Assembly: GCA_016719405.1 (NCBI GenBank)
Contig: JADJZE010000008.1
Location: 1 to 64,000 of the forward strand
DNA from: Candidatus Aalborgicola lynettensis
GTDB taxonomy: Bacteria > Pseudomonadota > Gammaproteobacteria > Burkholderiales > Burkholderiaceae_C
DNA length: 64,000 nucleotides
Direction: 5' to 3'
The position numbers and the translations under genes are program-made. Every line of letters begins with the position of its first letter. The stretch's first letter is position 1. Of this stretch, positions 46,709-57,610 are shown one piece after another. The notes below the pieces were generated by a model. That model did not search any database. It worked only from the letters and a program-made list of their open reading frames with translations, and was not told the DNA's origin.

Positions 46709-49426
46709 ATGTCAGCAGTCACCCCCAGCGCGGCCAACACCCCATCCATCGACCTGGACAGCCAGGAAACCCGTGAATGGATGGATGCCTTGTCCGCCGT
46801 CATTCAGGCCGAGGGGCCGGAGCGGGCGCATTACCTGTTGGAGCAGTTGCTGGAGCACGCCCGCGAAAGCAGCATCGACATGCCGTTTTCCGCCAACACC
46901 GGCTACGTCAACACCATTGAGAGCGACCACGAAGCACACTCACCTGGCAACTTGGAGTTTGAGGGGCGCCTGCGCGCCTACATGCGCTGGAACGCCATGG
47001 CCATGGTGGTCAAGGCCAACCGGCACCATCCCGTTGACGGGGGTGATCTGGGCGGCCACATTGGCTCGTTTGCCTCGCTGGCACACATGTTTGGTGCGGG
47101 GTTTAACCATTTTTGGCACGCCGAAAGCCACGCTCCGGGCAAAGAGCACGGCGGCGACTGCCTGTTCATTCAGGGCCACTCGGCACCGGGCGTCTATGCC
47201 CGGGCTTACCTGGAAGGCCGCTTGACCGAAGAGCAGTTGCTCAACTTCCGCCAGGAGGTGGACGGGCGCGGCTTGTCGAGCTACCCGCACCCCAAGCTCA
47301 TGCCCGATTTCTGGCAGTTCTCCACCGTCTCCATGGGGCTGGGGCCGCTGATGGCGATTTATCAGGCGCGCTTCTTAAAGTATTTGCACGCCCGGGGCAT
47401 TGCCAACACCGAGAACCGCAAGGTGTGGGTGTTTTGTGGCGACGGCGAGATGGACGAAGTGGAGTCGCTGGGCGCCATTGGCCTGGCCGCACGCGAAAAG
47501 CTCGACAACCTCATTTTTGTCGTCAATTGCAATCTGCAACGCCTGGACGGCCCGGTGCGTGGCAACGGCAAGATCATTCAGGAACTGGAGAGCGAGTTCC
47601 GCGGTGCGGGTTGGAACGTGCTCAAAGTCATTTGGGGTAGCGAGTGGGATGCACTGCTGGCGCGCGACAAAGACGGTGCCTTGCGCAAGATCATGATGGA
47701 CACGCTGGATGGCGACTACCAGGCCTTCAAGGCCAATGACGGCGCCTTTGTGCGCAAGCACTTCTTTGGCCGCGACCCGCGCACGCTGGAGATGGTGGCC
47801 AAAATGAGCGACGACGACATCTTCGCCCTGCGCCGTGGAGGCCACGACAACAAAAAGATGTTTGCCGCCTTCCACGCCGCATCGCACCACAGCGGCGAAC
47901 CCACCGTCATTCTGGCCAAAACCGTGAAAGGTTTTGGCATGGGTAAAGCGGGCGAGGGCAAAAACAATGTGCACCAGACCAAGAAGCTCACCGACGAGGA
48001 TATCAAGGCCTTTCGCGACCGATTCAACATCCCCATTCCCGATAGCGAAATCAGCGCGTTGCCCTTCTACAAACCGGCCGACGACACGCCCGAGATGCGC
48101 TACCTGCATGAGCGCCGCGAGGCCCTTGGCGGCTACCTGCCGCACCGCCGCACCAAGGCGGACGAGCAGTTCACCATTCCCTCTTTGGAAACTTTTGCCT
48201 CGGTGATGGAGCCCACGCCCGAGGGGCGCGAAATCTCCACCACCCAAGCCTATGTGCGCTTTTTGACCACGCTGTTGCGCGACAAGGCGCTGGGCCCACG
48301 CGTGGTGCCCATTGTGGTGGACGAGTCGCGCACCTTTGGCATGGAGGGCTTGTTCCGCCAGATTGGCATTTACAACCCCAAGGGCCAGCTCTACACCCCG
48401 GTCGACAAAGACCAGGTGATGTACTACCGCGAAGACAAGGCCGGGCAGATTCTGCAAGAGGGCATTAACGAGGCCGGCGGCATGGCCAGCTGGATCGCAG
48501 CGGCCACCAGTTACAGCACCAGCAACCGCATCATGGTGCCGTTCTATGTGTACTACTCGATGTTCGGCTTCCAGCGCATTGGTGACCTGGCCTGGGCTGC
48601 CGGCGACATGCTGGCGCGCGGCTTTTTGCTGGGCGGCACCAGCGGGCGTACCACGCTCAATGGCGAAGGCTTGCAGCATGAAGACGGCCACAGCCAGATA
48701 TTGGCCAACACCATTCCCAATTGCGTGAGTTACGACCCCACGTTTGCGCACGAGGTGGGCATCATCTTGCACCACGGCTTGAAGCGCATGGTGGAAAAGC
48801 AGGAAGACGTTTTTTACTACATCACCCTGCTCAACGAAAACTACGCCATGCCGGGTCTGACCCCGGGTACTGAAGAGCAGATCATCAAGGGCATGTACCT
48901 GTGCAAAGAAGGCCCAAAGATGACGCCACGCGTGCAACTGCTGGGTTCGGGCTCCATTCTGCGTGAGGCGTTGGCAGCGCAAGAGTTGCTGGCATTGGAC
49001 TGGGGTGTAGGCTCCAACGTGTGGAGTTGCCCCAGCTTTAACGAGCTGGCCCGCGACGGCCAAAACTGCGAGCGCCACAACCTGCTGCACCCCACCGATG
49101 CGCCGCAAGTGCCGTTTGTGGCCCAGCAGCTGGACAAACACACCGGCCCGGTGGTGGCCGCTACCGACTACATGAAGGCCTTTGCCGAGCAGATTCGCGC
49201 TTTCATCCCCAAGGGCCGCGCCTACAAGGTGCTGGGCACCGACGGCTTTGGCCGCAGCGACTTCCGCTCCAAGCTGCGCGAGCACTTTGAGGTGAACCGC
49301 CATTTCATCGTGGTGGCGGCCCTGAAGTCTCTGAGCGAGGAGGGCAGTGTTCCGGTGTCGAAGGTAGCCGAGGCGATTGCCAAATATGGCATCCAGGCTG
49401 ACAAGGTCAACCCGCTGTACGCCTGA
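46709..49426 (+). CDS. aceE: Pyruvate dehydrogenase E1 component, homodimeric type
   Basis: 905 residues from ATG 46709 with CAGGAG 8 bases upstream. The thiamine-diphosphate motif F-C-G-D-G-E-M-D-E through V-V-N-C-N-L-Q is intact. It decarboxylates pyruvate and acetylates the lipoyl groups of AceF. First gene of aceE-aceF-lpdA; complete. Confidence 0.95.
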   Translation: MSAVTPSAANTPSIDLDSQETREWMDALSAVIQAEGPERAHYLLEQLLEHARESSIDMPFSANTGYVNTIESDHEAHSPGNLEFEGRLRAYMRWNAMAMVVKANRHHPVDGGDLGGHIGSFASLAHMFGAGFNHFWHAESHAPGKEHGGDCLFIQGHSAPGVYARAYLEGRLTEEQLLNFRQEVDGRGLSSYPHPKLMPDFWQFSTVSMGLGPLMAIYQARFLKYLHARGIANTENRKVWVFCGDGEMDEVESLGAIGLAAREKLDNLIFVVNCNLQRLDGPVRGNGKIIQELESEFRGAGWNVLKVIWGSEWDALLARDKDGALRKIMMDTLDGDYQAFKANDGAFVRKHFFGRDPRTLEMVAKMSDDDIFALRRGGHDNKKMFAAFHAASHHSGEPTVILAKTVKGFGMGKAGEGKNNVHQTKKLTDEDIKAFRDRFNIPIPDSEISALPFYKPADDTPEMRYLHERREALGGYLPHRRTKADEQFTIPSLETFASVMEPTPEGREISTTQAYVRFLTTLLRDKALGPRVVPIVVDESRTFGMEGLFRQIGIYNPKGQLYTPVDKDQVMYYREDKAGQILQEGINEAGGMASWIAAATSYSTSNRIMVPFYVYYSMFGFQRIGDLAWAAGDMLARGFLLGGTSGRTTLNGEGLQHEDGHSQILANTIPNCVSYDPTFAHEVGIILHHGLKRMVEKQEDVFYYITLLNENYAMPGLTPGTEEQIIKGMYLCKEGPKMTPRVQLLGSGSILREALAAQELLALDWGVGSNVWSCPSFNELARDGQNCERHNLLHPTDAPQVPFVAQQLDKHTGPVVAATDYMKAFAEQIRAFIPKGRAYKVLGTDGFGRSDFRSKLREHFEVNRHFIVVAALKSLSEEGSVPVSKVAEAIAKYGIQADKVNPLYA

Positions 49427-49450
49427 CCCCAACCGATTAGAAAGAACGAA

Positions 49451-50890
49451 ATGCCATCTATTGACATCCAGGTTCCCGACATTGGCGACTTTGACGAAGT
49501 CACCGTCATCGAGTTGATGGTCAAACCCGGCGACGCCGTGCGGGTCGATCAGTCCCTTATCACTGTGGAGAGCGACAAGGCTTCCATGGAAATACCGTCC
49601 AGCCACGCCGGGGTGGTGAAGGCGCTCAAAGTTCAGCTGGGCGACAAGGTCAAACAAGGCTCCGTGGTGTTGGTGCTGGAGGCGGCGGGTGATGCGCCTG
49701 GCGCTGCTCCTGCTGCCGCGTCTGCACACTTCTGCCATCACGGCGCCTGCTTACGGTGCCACGCTTGCCCCAGCGCCCGCCATTGCAGGCCAGCCACCTT
49801 TGCTGGGTTTTTGGAGCCAAATGTGCCTTCTGCGCCCATAGACCGTGCGCAAGCAGCTTCTGTTTCTATAGCAAACGCAGTGCCAGCGGCAACGCCGCTG
49901 CCACCCCACGACCCCACCGCGCTGGCGCTCCAACTGCCGCACGCATCCCCCTCGGTGCGCAAGTTTGCGCGTACCTTGGGCGTACCGCTGGCCGAAGTGA
50001 AGGGCAGTGGCATCAAGGGGCGTATTACCGAGGCCGATGTGCAGGCCTTTACCAAGGCAGTCATGGCCGGCAGTGTGCAGACTCAGGCCATTGCGGCGGT
50101 GGGCAAAGCCGCGCCATCCGGGGGCGGCGCGGGCGCCGAGCTGGGCCTGATCCCGTGGCCCAAGGTGGACTTTGCCAAGTTTGGCCCCATAGAGCGCAAG
50201 GAGCTGGGCCGCATCCAGAAGATCAGCGGCGCCAACCTCACGCGCAATGCCATCGTGATTCCCGCCGTCACCAACCACGACGATGCCGACATCACGGAGC
50301 TGGAAGCGTTTCGCGTGCAGCTCAATCTGGAGGCCGAGAAGGCTGCCAAGGCCGGCGGCAGCGCTGTCAAGGTCACCATGCTGGCCTTCCTCATCAAGGC
50401 CTGCGTGGCGGCATTGCAGAAGTTTCCCAACTTCAATTCCAGCCTGGACGGTGATGCCCTGGTCACCAAGCAGTATTGGCACATCGGTTTTGCGGCGGAC
50501 ACACCCAATGGGCTGATGGTGCCGGTGCTCAAGGACGCCGACAAGAAAGGCATCTTCCAGATCAGCGTTGAGATGGGCGAACTGGCCAAGAAGGCGCGCG
50601 ATGGCAAGCTGAGCCCGGCCGAAATGTCGGGCGCCAGCTTCACCATTTCCAGCTTGGGCGGCATTGGCGGGCGCTACTTTACGCCCATCATCAATGCGCC
50701 CGAGGTGGCCATTTTGGGTGTGTGCAAGAGCCAGATGGAGCCGGTGTGGGATGGCAAGGCCTTCCAGCCGCGTTTGATGTTGCCGCTGTCGTTGACTTGG
50801 GATCACCGGGTGATTGATGGGGCGGCGGCGGCGCGGTTTAACGTGTATCTGGGGCAAATACTGGCGGACTTCAGGCGCGTGTTGCTCTGA
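49451..50890 (+). CDS. aceF: Dihydrolipoamide acetyltransferase (E2)
   Basis: 479 residues. One lipoyl domain (lipoyl Lys43 in S-D-K-A-S) is followed by a long linker, a peripheral subunit-binding domain (P-S-V-R-K-F-A-R-T-L-G-V) and the catalytic domain with D-H-R-V-I-D-G. The linker has an odd Cys/His-rich piece (about residues 92-117); the neighbouring frame there reads as a normal Ala/Pro linker, suggesting two compensating one-base shifts. The linker also holds a 57-nt repeat at 49816-49872. Many betaproteobacterial E2 proteins have two lipoyl domains; here there is one. Confidence 0.92.
   Translation: MPSIDIQVPDIGDFDEVTVIELMVKPGDAVRVDQSLITVESDKASMEIPSSHAGVVKALKVQLGDKVKQGSVVLVLEAAGDAPGAAPAAASAHFCHHGACLRCHACPSARHCRPATFAGFLEPNVPSAPIDRAQAASVSIANAVPAATPLPPHDPTALALQLPHASPSVRKFARTLGVPLAEVKGSGIKGRITEADVQAFTKAVMAGSVQTQAIAAVGKAAPSGGGAGAELGLIPWPKVDFAKFGPIERKELGRIQKISGANLTRNAIVIPAVTNHDDADITELEAFRVQLNLEAEKAAKAGGSAVKVTMLAFLIKACVAALQKFPNFNSSLDGDALVTKQYWHIGFAADTPNGLMVPVLKDADKKGIFQISVEMGELAKKARDGKLSPAEMSGASFTISSLGGIGGRYFTPIINAPEVAILGVCKSQMEPVWDGKAFQPRLMLPLSLTWDHRVIDGAAAARFNVYLGQILADFRRVLL
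49816..49872 (+). repeat. 57-nt dispersed repeat, copy 6 (in aceF linker)
   Basis: Direct-orientation copy read as P-N-V-P-S-A-P-I-D-R-A-Q-A-A-S-V-S-I-A in the flexible linker. Confidence 0.85.
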
Positions 50891-50929
50891 GCTGCGGGGT
50901 AGCGGCTTGATGAGCAGCGGCCTGTGGTG

Positions 50930-51008
50930 GCAGCGTGTGGGGCTTGGAGCCCCGCCTCATGCTGCCAAATGCGCAGAAATCGGCGGGGCCCCAAGCCCCA
51001 CTCGCTGC
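50930..51008. other. Long inverted repeat between aceF and lpdA
   Basis: Arms at 50930-50956 and 50982-51008 pair over 27 bp with two mismatches around a 25-base loop (GTGGGGCTTGG ... CCAAGCCCCAC). No T-run follows, so it may attenuate or stabilise the message rather than end it. Confidence 0.65.
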
Positions 51009-51066
51009 AGCGCGCATTCAGGCACGCGATGCCTTTTGAAAAACACTTTTTGATTTGGATTTGAAC

Positions 51067-52977
<1,911 letters not shown>

Positions 52978-53169
52978 GTCAAACTCCACAACGTCTTCTC
53001 CCGACTGCCGGTGCGTCTTTGGGAGCTGAGCGATCGTATTGGCGTGCTGGCACCGAATACGCCGCGCAGGATGAGTCTGTTCGCACGGGTGCGGTTGCGC
53101 CTGCCTCTGCCCAAGAATGGAGATACCCAAGAATCTCGTGCAACTGGCTCAGACCACTCGCTTAGGTAG

Positions 53170-53227
53170 ACCCAGCGCGCAGTCCAGCCCGCAATAGCAT
53201 TGCGTAAGCAGCTATTGTTTTGGTAGC
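53170..53227 (+). repeat. 57-nt dispersed repeat, copy 9 (intergenic)
   Basis: Core GCGTAAGCAGCTATTG...GTAGC between lpdA and the GlxA-type gene; the left part is diverged. Confidence 0.55.
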
Positions 53228-53229
53228 AA

Positions 53230-54216
53230 CTACACCCCCCTGAACTGCCGCCGCCACTGCTGCGGCGTCAGCCCCAGCACCTTGCGGAATTGCAGGCGCA
53301 GGTTCTGGGCGCTGCCCAGGCCGCACTGGGCGGCCACGGCGTCCAGCGGCGCGTCCGAAGTCTCCAGCAACTGCTGCGCCCGCGCCAGGCGCTGCTGCGC
53401 CAGCCACGGCCCCAGGGCCATGCCGGTGGCGGCGCGGAACTGGCGGCTGAAGGTGCGCCGGCTCATGTGCAGTTGCTGCGCCACCTCGTCCAGCGTGGGG
53501 GTGTGGGCCAGGTCGGCCAGCAAGGCATCAAACAACTGCCCCATGCGCGCGCTGCGCGGCTGCTGCGCGGGCACTGCGCATTCGATGAACTGGGCCTGCC
53601 CGCCGCCGCGGTGCGGTGCCAGCACCAGCATGCGCGCCGCGTGGTTGGCCACCGCAGCCCCGGCCGTGCTGCGCAGCAAGTGCAGGCAGCAGTCCAGCGC
53701 GGCCGCGGTACCGGCCGAGGTGAGCACCGTGCCGTCTTGCACATAGAGCACGCTGGCGTCCACCTGCACCGTGGGGTGCTGCTGCGCCAAGGCCGCCGCG
53801 CAGGCCCAGTGCGTGGTGGCACGGCGCGCGTCCAGCACCCCGGCCTGCGCCAGCACAAAAGCCCCCAGGCACAGCCCCACCAGCACCGCGCCGCGCGCGT
53901 GGGCGTCGCGCAGGGCCTGCAGCACCGCCTCGGGCGCGCGCTCGTGCACGTCGCGCCAAGTGGGCACGATCACCACATCGGCCAGCGCCAGCAGTTCCAG
54001 CCCGTGGTCGGTGGCGATGCTGAATCCCGCCGTGGTGCGCAGCGCTCCGCTTTCCATCGCCACCACGCGCACATCGAAATGGGGCGACGCCTCGCCCAGC
54101 ACGATGCTGGGCACGCACAGGTGAAACGGGCTGATGCGGTCAAACGCCAGCACGGCCACGCGCTGGGGTGCGGTGGCCGGTGCCGGGTGCTGGGCTCGGG
54201 CGGGCGGTGTGGGCAT
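53230..54216 (-). CDS. GlxA-family AraC regulator (DJ-1/PfpI + AraC)
   Basis: 328 residues. The N-terminal DJ-1/PfpI-like domain (V-A-V-L-A-F-D-R-I-S, G-L-C-L-G-A-F-V-L-A) is fused to an AraC helix-turn-helix (L-H-M-S-R-R-T-F-S-R-Q-F, C-G-L-G-S-A-Q-N-L-R-L-Q-F). The cysteine of the nucleophile elbow is present. It is divergent from the cysteine-hydrolase gene, which is likely its target. Confidence 0.88.
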   Translation of the reverse strand: MPTPPARAQHPAPATAPQRVAVLAFDRISPFHLCVPSIVLGEASPHFDVRVVAMESGALRTTAGFSIATDHGLELLALADVVIVPTWRDVHERAPEAVLQALRDAHARGAVLVGLCLGAFVLAQAGVLDARRATTHWACAAALAQQHPTVQVDASVLYVQDGTVLTSAGTAAALDCCLHLLRSTAGAAVANHAARMLVLAPHRGGGQAQFIECAVPAQQPRSARMGQLFDALLADLAHTPTLDEVAQQLHMSRRTFSRQFRAATGMALGPWLAQQRLARAQQLLETSDAPLDAVAAQCGLGSAQNLRLQFRKVLGLTPQQWRRQFRGV

Positions 54217-54319
54217 TTTGGCCCGATGCTATCGCAACTTGGCCATCAGGCCACTCGCGCCCAGCAGACGTCCGGCGCACCATACGGGGCATCCCATCAC
54301 CCTACCCAGGAGTTTCCCC

Positions 54320-54835
54320 ATGCCCCAAGCCGCCTTGATCGTCATCGATGTGCAAAACGACTACTTCCCCACCGGGGCCTACCCGCTGCACGACACCCAG
54401 GCCGTGCTGGAGCGCACCGTGCAGGCCGTGCGCAGCGCGCAGGCGCAAGGGCTGCCCGTGGTGCTGGTGCAGCACGTGGCGAAGGGGCCGTCCCCGTTTT
54501 TTAATGCCGACACCGAAGGCGTACAGATCCACCCCCTGCTGCGCGCCGCCGCGCCCGACGCGCCGGTGGTCGTCAAGGCCCATGCCGACAGCTTCTTGAA
54601 CACCACGCTGCAAGCCACCTTGGCCACACTGGGGGTGGACACCCTGTGGCTGTGCGGCATGATGACCCATAACTGCGTTACCCACACCGCGCTCTCGCCC
54701 CAGGCCCAGGGCTACACCGTGCGCGTGCTGGAAGACCTGTGCACCACGGTGGACCCGATGATCCACGCCATTGCGCTCAGCGCCTTGCGCGATCGGGTGG
54801 AGGTACTGTCGGCTCAAACATTGCTTGCGGCCTGA
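54320..54835 (+). CDS. Isochorismatase-family cysteine hydrolase
   Basis: 171 residues from ATG 54320 (AGGAG upstream). The catalytic Asp is in I-V-I-D-V-Q-N-D-Y-F, with V-V-K-A-H-A-D-S-F and the nucleophile cysteine in M-T-H-N-C-V-T-H-T. It hydrolyses small amides or related compounds; the substrate is not known. The HD gene follows 24 bases downstream. Confidence 0.88.
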   Translation: MPQAALIVIDVQNDYFPTGAYPLHDTQAVLERTVQAVRSAQAQGLPVVLVQHVAKGPSPFFNADTEGVQIHPLLRAAAPDAPVVVKAHADSFLNTTLQATLATLGVDTLWLCGMMTHNCVTHTALSPQAQGYTVRVLEDLCTTVDPMIHAIALSALRDRVEVLSAQTLLAA

Positions 54836-54859
54836 CCCAACTTGCACCACAGACCCCCG

Positions 54860-55420
54860 ATGACAACCATCCTGATCCAAGCCCATCGCCCTCACGTAGA
54901 TGCCATTCTTGGGCGCTATGCCGATGCCATCGGCCCAGACCTTGCGGGCTACCGCAACCATGTGTACCGCACCATCACCTACGCCATGCACTTCCTGGGC
55001 CAGGCACCGCAGCATGCGCGTCTGGTGGAAACAGCGTTTGCCTACCACGACATCGGCTTGTGGACCGACCGTGAGTTAGCCTACCTGGAGCCCTCGGAGG
55101 CGGTGGCACTGGCCGACAACCAGACCTTCGGCTGGGGTCTGGGCCCCGATGCTCTGCGCGCCGCCATCCACTGGCACCACAAGGTATTCCCCTACCGTGG
55201 CCCCCACGCCGAGGTGGTGGAGGCATGCCGCAAGGCCGATTGGATCGATGCCTCCATGGGCCTGCTGCGCAAGGGCCTGCCACGCGCCATGGTGCGAGAG
55301 GTCGAGGCGGCGTTTGCGAACGAGGGCTTCCATGCCACCTTGCTGCGCCTGACCAAGGACTATGGCGGCTCCATGCTGGTCGGTGGCATGCGGGTCACGC
55401 GGGGTATCGTGAAGGGTTAA
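54860..55420 (+). CDS. HD-domain phosphohydrolase-like protein
   Basis: 186 residues from ATG 54860. The HD metal motif is split over H-V-Y-R-T, A-Y-H-D-I-G-L-W and I-H-W-H-H-K-V. It resembles small HD-domain proteins of phosphohydrolase type, often in operons with hydrolases. Same strand as the cysteine hydrolase. The 3' end meets the AraC fragment. Confidence 0.7.
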   Translation: MTTILIQAHRPHVDAILGRYADAIGPDLAGYRNHVYRTITYAMHFLGQAPQHARLVETAFAYHDIGLWTDRELAYLEPSEAVALADNQTFGWGLGPDALRAAIHWHHKVFPYRGPHAEVVEACRKADWIDASMGLLRKGLPRAMVREVEAAFANEGFHATLLRLTKDYGGSMLVGGMRVTRGIVKG

Positions 55421-55424
55421 CAGC

Positions 55425-55795
55425 GTATGGAGCTGATGGCGCAGCAGGCTGTGCACATCGTCCTGCGGCGCGTCCATCAGCGTGTCCTCGCGCATTTGCT
55501 CAAACAAGGCCATGGCCATGCGCAGGTCGGTGTCACCAAGGGCCATGTGTTCGGGCAGACGCTCAAAGTCCAGCGCCAGCTTGCGATCGTGCGTGGTGGT
55601 GGAAACCGGCAAGGCAAATTCGGGGCGGAACAGCAGGTTCCATCCATCCCAGTCCTCATGCGGCCCATAGTTGTGGGCCTGGCCGGCCCGCACCACCAGC
55701 AGCGAGCCCGGCGCACAGGCGATCGACTTGAAATCCACCATTTGGGTGCAGGTGCCCTGCGTAACGCACACCACAAGCACCATCGACATCGCCAA
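55425..55795 (-). pseudogene. AraC-type N-terminal cupin fragment
   Basis: The minus-strand frame reads as an AraC sensory cupin (A-P-G-S-L-L-V-V-R-A-G-Q-A-H-N-Y-G, W-N-L-L-F-R-P-E-F) but its helix-turn-helix is missing: it runs into the end of the HD gene. The 5' end abuts the SnoaL fragment. A truncated remnant. Confidence 0.6.
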
Positions 55796-55802
55796 GGCTT
55801 AG

Positions 55803-56162
55803 ATCCAGGCCGTACAAACCGGTGACCAGGCCACCCTGGGCAGCCTCATTTCGCCCGACGTGGTCTGGCACCAGCCGGGCAAGAGCCGCTTTTCCGGCAC
55901 ACACCGGGGCATGGCCGCTGTCGGCCCCATGCTGGGCGCGATGATGGAAGTATCCAAAGGCACCTTCGCCATCACCCGCGCCGACCACTACATGGCCAAC
56001 GGCGACTGGGTTGCCATCACCCTCGAATTTGCGGGCGAGGCCAATGGCCGCACGATGAAGCAAGCTGGTGTGGACCTGATTCGCATCGACGGCGGCAAGA
56101 TCGTGGAAGTGAAACTGTTCTCCAGCGACCCAGCGCAAGAGGATGCTTTTTGGGGGCAGTGA
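55803..56162 (+). pseudogene. SnoaL-like (ketosteroid-isomerase fold) fragment
   Basis: A frame with I-Q-A-V-Q-T-G-D-Q-A-T-L-G-S, D-V-V-W-H-Q-P-G-K-S and I-R-I-D-G-G-K-I-V-E-V-K-L-F matches the SnoaL/NTF2 fold, but an in-frame stop lies just before it and no start codon precedes the first helix. An in-frame ATG/GTG from 55860 could still give a 100-residue protein. It looks like a gene that lost its 5' end at about 55800. Confidence 0.55.
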
Positions 56163-56199
56163 TTGGCGGCTTTGTTGGCGCTGCTGGTGTGTTAATCCA

Positions 56200-56262
56200 T
56201 CGGCATGGCGGCGGAGATTGCGCATGGCAGCTGCACGGACGTGCCGCCTATGCGCAAATGAT
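56200..56262 (+). pseudogene. lpdA 3'-terminal fragment A
   Basis: Reads I-G-M-A-A-E-I-A-H-G-S-C-T-D-V-P-P-M-R-K then stop, the final 20 residues of LpdA (52914-52977) with a few silent changes. It lies to the left of the toxin-antitoxin pair. Confidence 0.85.
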
Positions 56263-56292
56263 ACCGAAAAGCGACTAAGTTACCGCTGAAAG

Positions 56293-56349
56293 CGCTACAA
56301 ATTCAGTAGCTGGCCGCGCATATTCCGTAAGGGCAGGGCGGCTTTTTTA
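56293..56349 (-). repeat. 57-nt dispersed repeat, copy 10 (intergenic)
   Basis: Inverse-orientation copy GCTACAAATTCAGTAGCTGG..CGCGCATATTCCGTAAGGGC, between lpdA fragment A and the antitoxin gene. Confidence 0.65.
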
Positions 56350-56356
56350 CGTTTAA

Positions 56357-56599
56357 TCACGGGGTCCATTTATCGTCGGTCATTGCGGCATTGGAACCCA
56401 CCTTGTCCCAGGCCGCAACGGCCGCGCCAGCGTTGCCCGCCGCAGCGCGATGCTCGAAAAATTTGGCTGTCTCCATGGCACTGATCTTTTCAGCAATCGC
56501 CACCACAAAGAACTGGTTCATGGTGGTGTCGTCAGCGGCTGCAATGCGCTTGGCGGCTTGTTTAAGCGATTCGGGAAGGCGTAGTGCATAGCTGCTCAT
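56357..56599 (-). CDS. Antitoxin, ribbon-helix-helix type
   Basis: 80 residues beginning S-S-Y-A-L-R-L-P-E-S-L-K-Q-A-A, the strand-helix start of RHH/HicB-like antitoxins. Its start overlaps the stop of the PIN toxin gene by 4 bases (ATGA). It should bind the toxin and autoregulate the pair. Confidence 0.75.
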   Translation of the reverse strand: MSSYALRLPESLKQAAKRIAAADDTTMNQFFVVAIAEKISAMETAKFFEHRAAAGNAGAAVAAWDKVGSNAAMTDDKWTP

Positions 56600-57051
56600 G
56601 GCTCGGTACTCCTTGTAACGGTTAGGCGAAAGTGTTGAAAGGTTTGCTCCGGGTTGAGCACTGGGATACCGAAAAGCCTTGCAGGACCAAAGTCCCGCAG
56701 GTTGTAAGTCACGATGGCGTGTGCCTGCGCATTGGCTGCGGCTTCCAGCACCATTTCATCGGCGGGGTCGCGCAACTGCGGTCTCCATTGGTAATGCGTG
56801 GTGACTGGCTCAATGATTCCTGCCAGTTCATTCAAAATCGCGTCGATGTCGCTGGCCAAAAGACCTGACGCTGCTAAATGGCTAGCACGCTTGAGTACAT
56901 CTTCGTACTCCAAAAAAAGTGCGGGGCTGCAACCCATTTTGACCTGCCCCGACCGAATGATTTGCATCAGTGCGAACGATGGCCCCTGACGGTTGCGTGT
57001 GGCAGCCACCAGAATATTGGTATCGATGACAAGTTTGGGTTTCTTATTCAT
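56596..57051 (-). CDS. PIN-domain toxin (COG1569-like)
   Basis: 151 residues. PIN nuclease acidic residues are in V-I-D-T-N-I-L-V-A, L-E-Y-E-D-V-L, R-D-P-A-D-E-M-V-L-E and Y-N-L-R-D-F. PIN toxins cleave RNA. The toxin gene precedes the antitoxin, usual for this subfamily. The pair lies between two separated pieces of an lpdA 3' end. Confidence 0.82.
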   Translation of the reverse strand: MNKKPKLVIDTNILVAATRNRQGPSFALMQIIRSGQVKMGCSPALFLEYEDVLKRASHLAASGLLASDIDAILNELAGIIEPVTTHYQWRPQLRDPADEMVLEAAANAQAHAIVTYNLRDFGPARLFGIPVLNPEQTFQHFRLTVTRSTEP

Positions 57052-57113
57052 ATCGCCGGTGATGTGAGTATCCGTATGGATTGGAAAAATGTCAATCAGA
57101 TACTTGCTTCAAT

Positions 57114-57204
57114 GCCGGCGACATGATTGGCGAGATCGCATTGGCCAGTGAGATGGGTGCCGATGCGCTGGATATCGGCAAGACCATTCACCCGCACCCC
57201 ACGC
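57114..57204 (+). pseudogene. lpdA 3' fragment B
   Basis: About 90% identical to lpdA 52816-52906 and reads G-D-M-I-G-E-I-A-L-A-S-E-M-G-A-D-A-L. In lpdA this piece directly precedes the sequence of fragment A, but here it lies after it, on the other side of the toxin-antitoxin pair. Confidence 0.85.
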
Positions 57205-57351
57205 TATGTGCTGGATGTGTGCCAGGACCAGGTGCGTTTCATGGCCAGCATGCCGCAGGGCAGGGTGCGTTTTGGCTTGCCGCAGCACGCCTTGCGCTTT
57301 CTGTTTCCGCGTTTATGGCCCGAAGCGCAAGCAGATTGCGCCACCCCATAA
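57205..57351 (+). pseudogene. C-terminal fragment of an unknown protein
   Basis: Reads Y-V-L-D-V-C-Q-D-Q-V-R-F-M-A-S-M-P and F-P-R-L-W-P-E-A-Q-A-D then stop, joined directly to lpdA fragment B without a start. It looks like the end of a gene whose front was lost at the junction. The stretch to 57610 holds no further gene that I can see. Confidence 0.4.
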
Positions 57352-57610
57352 CACTCGGCAGCCAAGCCTCACACCAAGAACATTGTCGCGTTCGTTGGCG
57401 GCACCCTTTGTCGCCCCTGGGCGGTAGCGGGTACATAATTCGTTGCGGTTTTGCGACGCCCGTTTGACAAACCCGGCGAGGGCGGTTTTTTTGTGCGTAC
57501 GATGCAGCGTTTACGTCCTGCGTGTACGCATAGGCCCGCAGGGGGCAGGTTCGTGGCACCGTTGGTGTTACCGCCGGGGTTCCTTTTTTTGTTTACCGAT
57601 TTACCCATTC

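Noticed and set aside
47375..49741. A 788-codon minus-strand open frame opposite aceE
   Set aside because: Antisense shadow of aceE, His/Val-rich and without family motifs.
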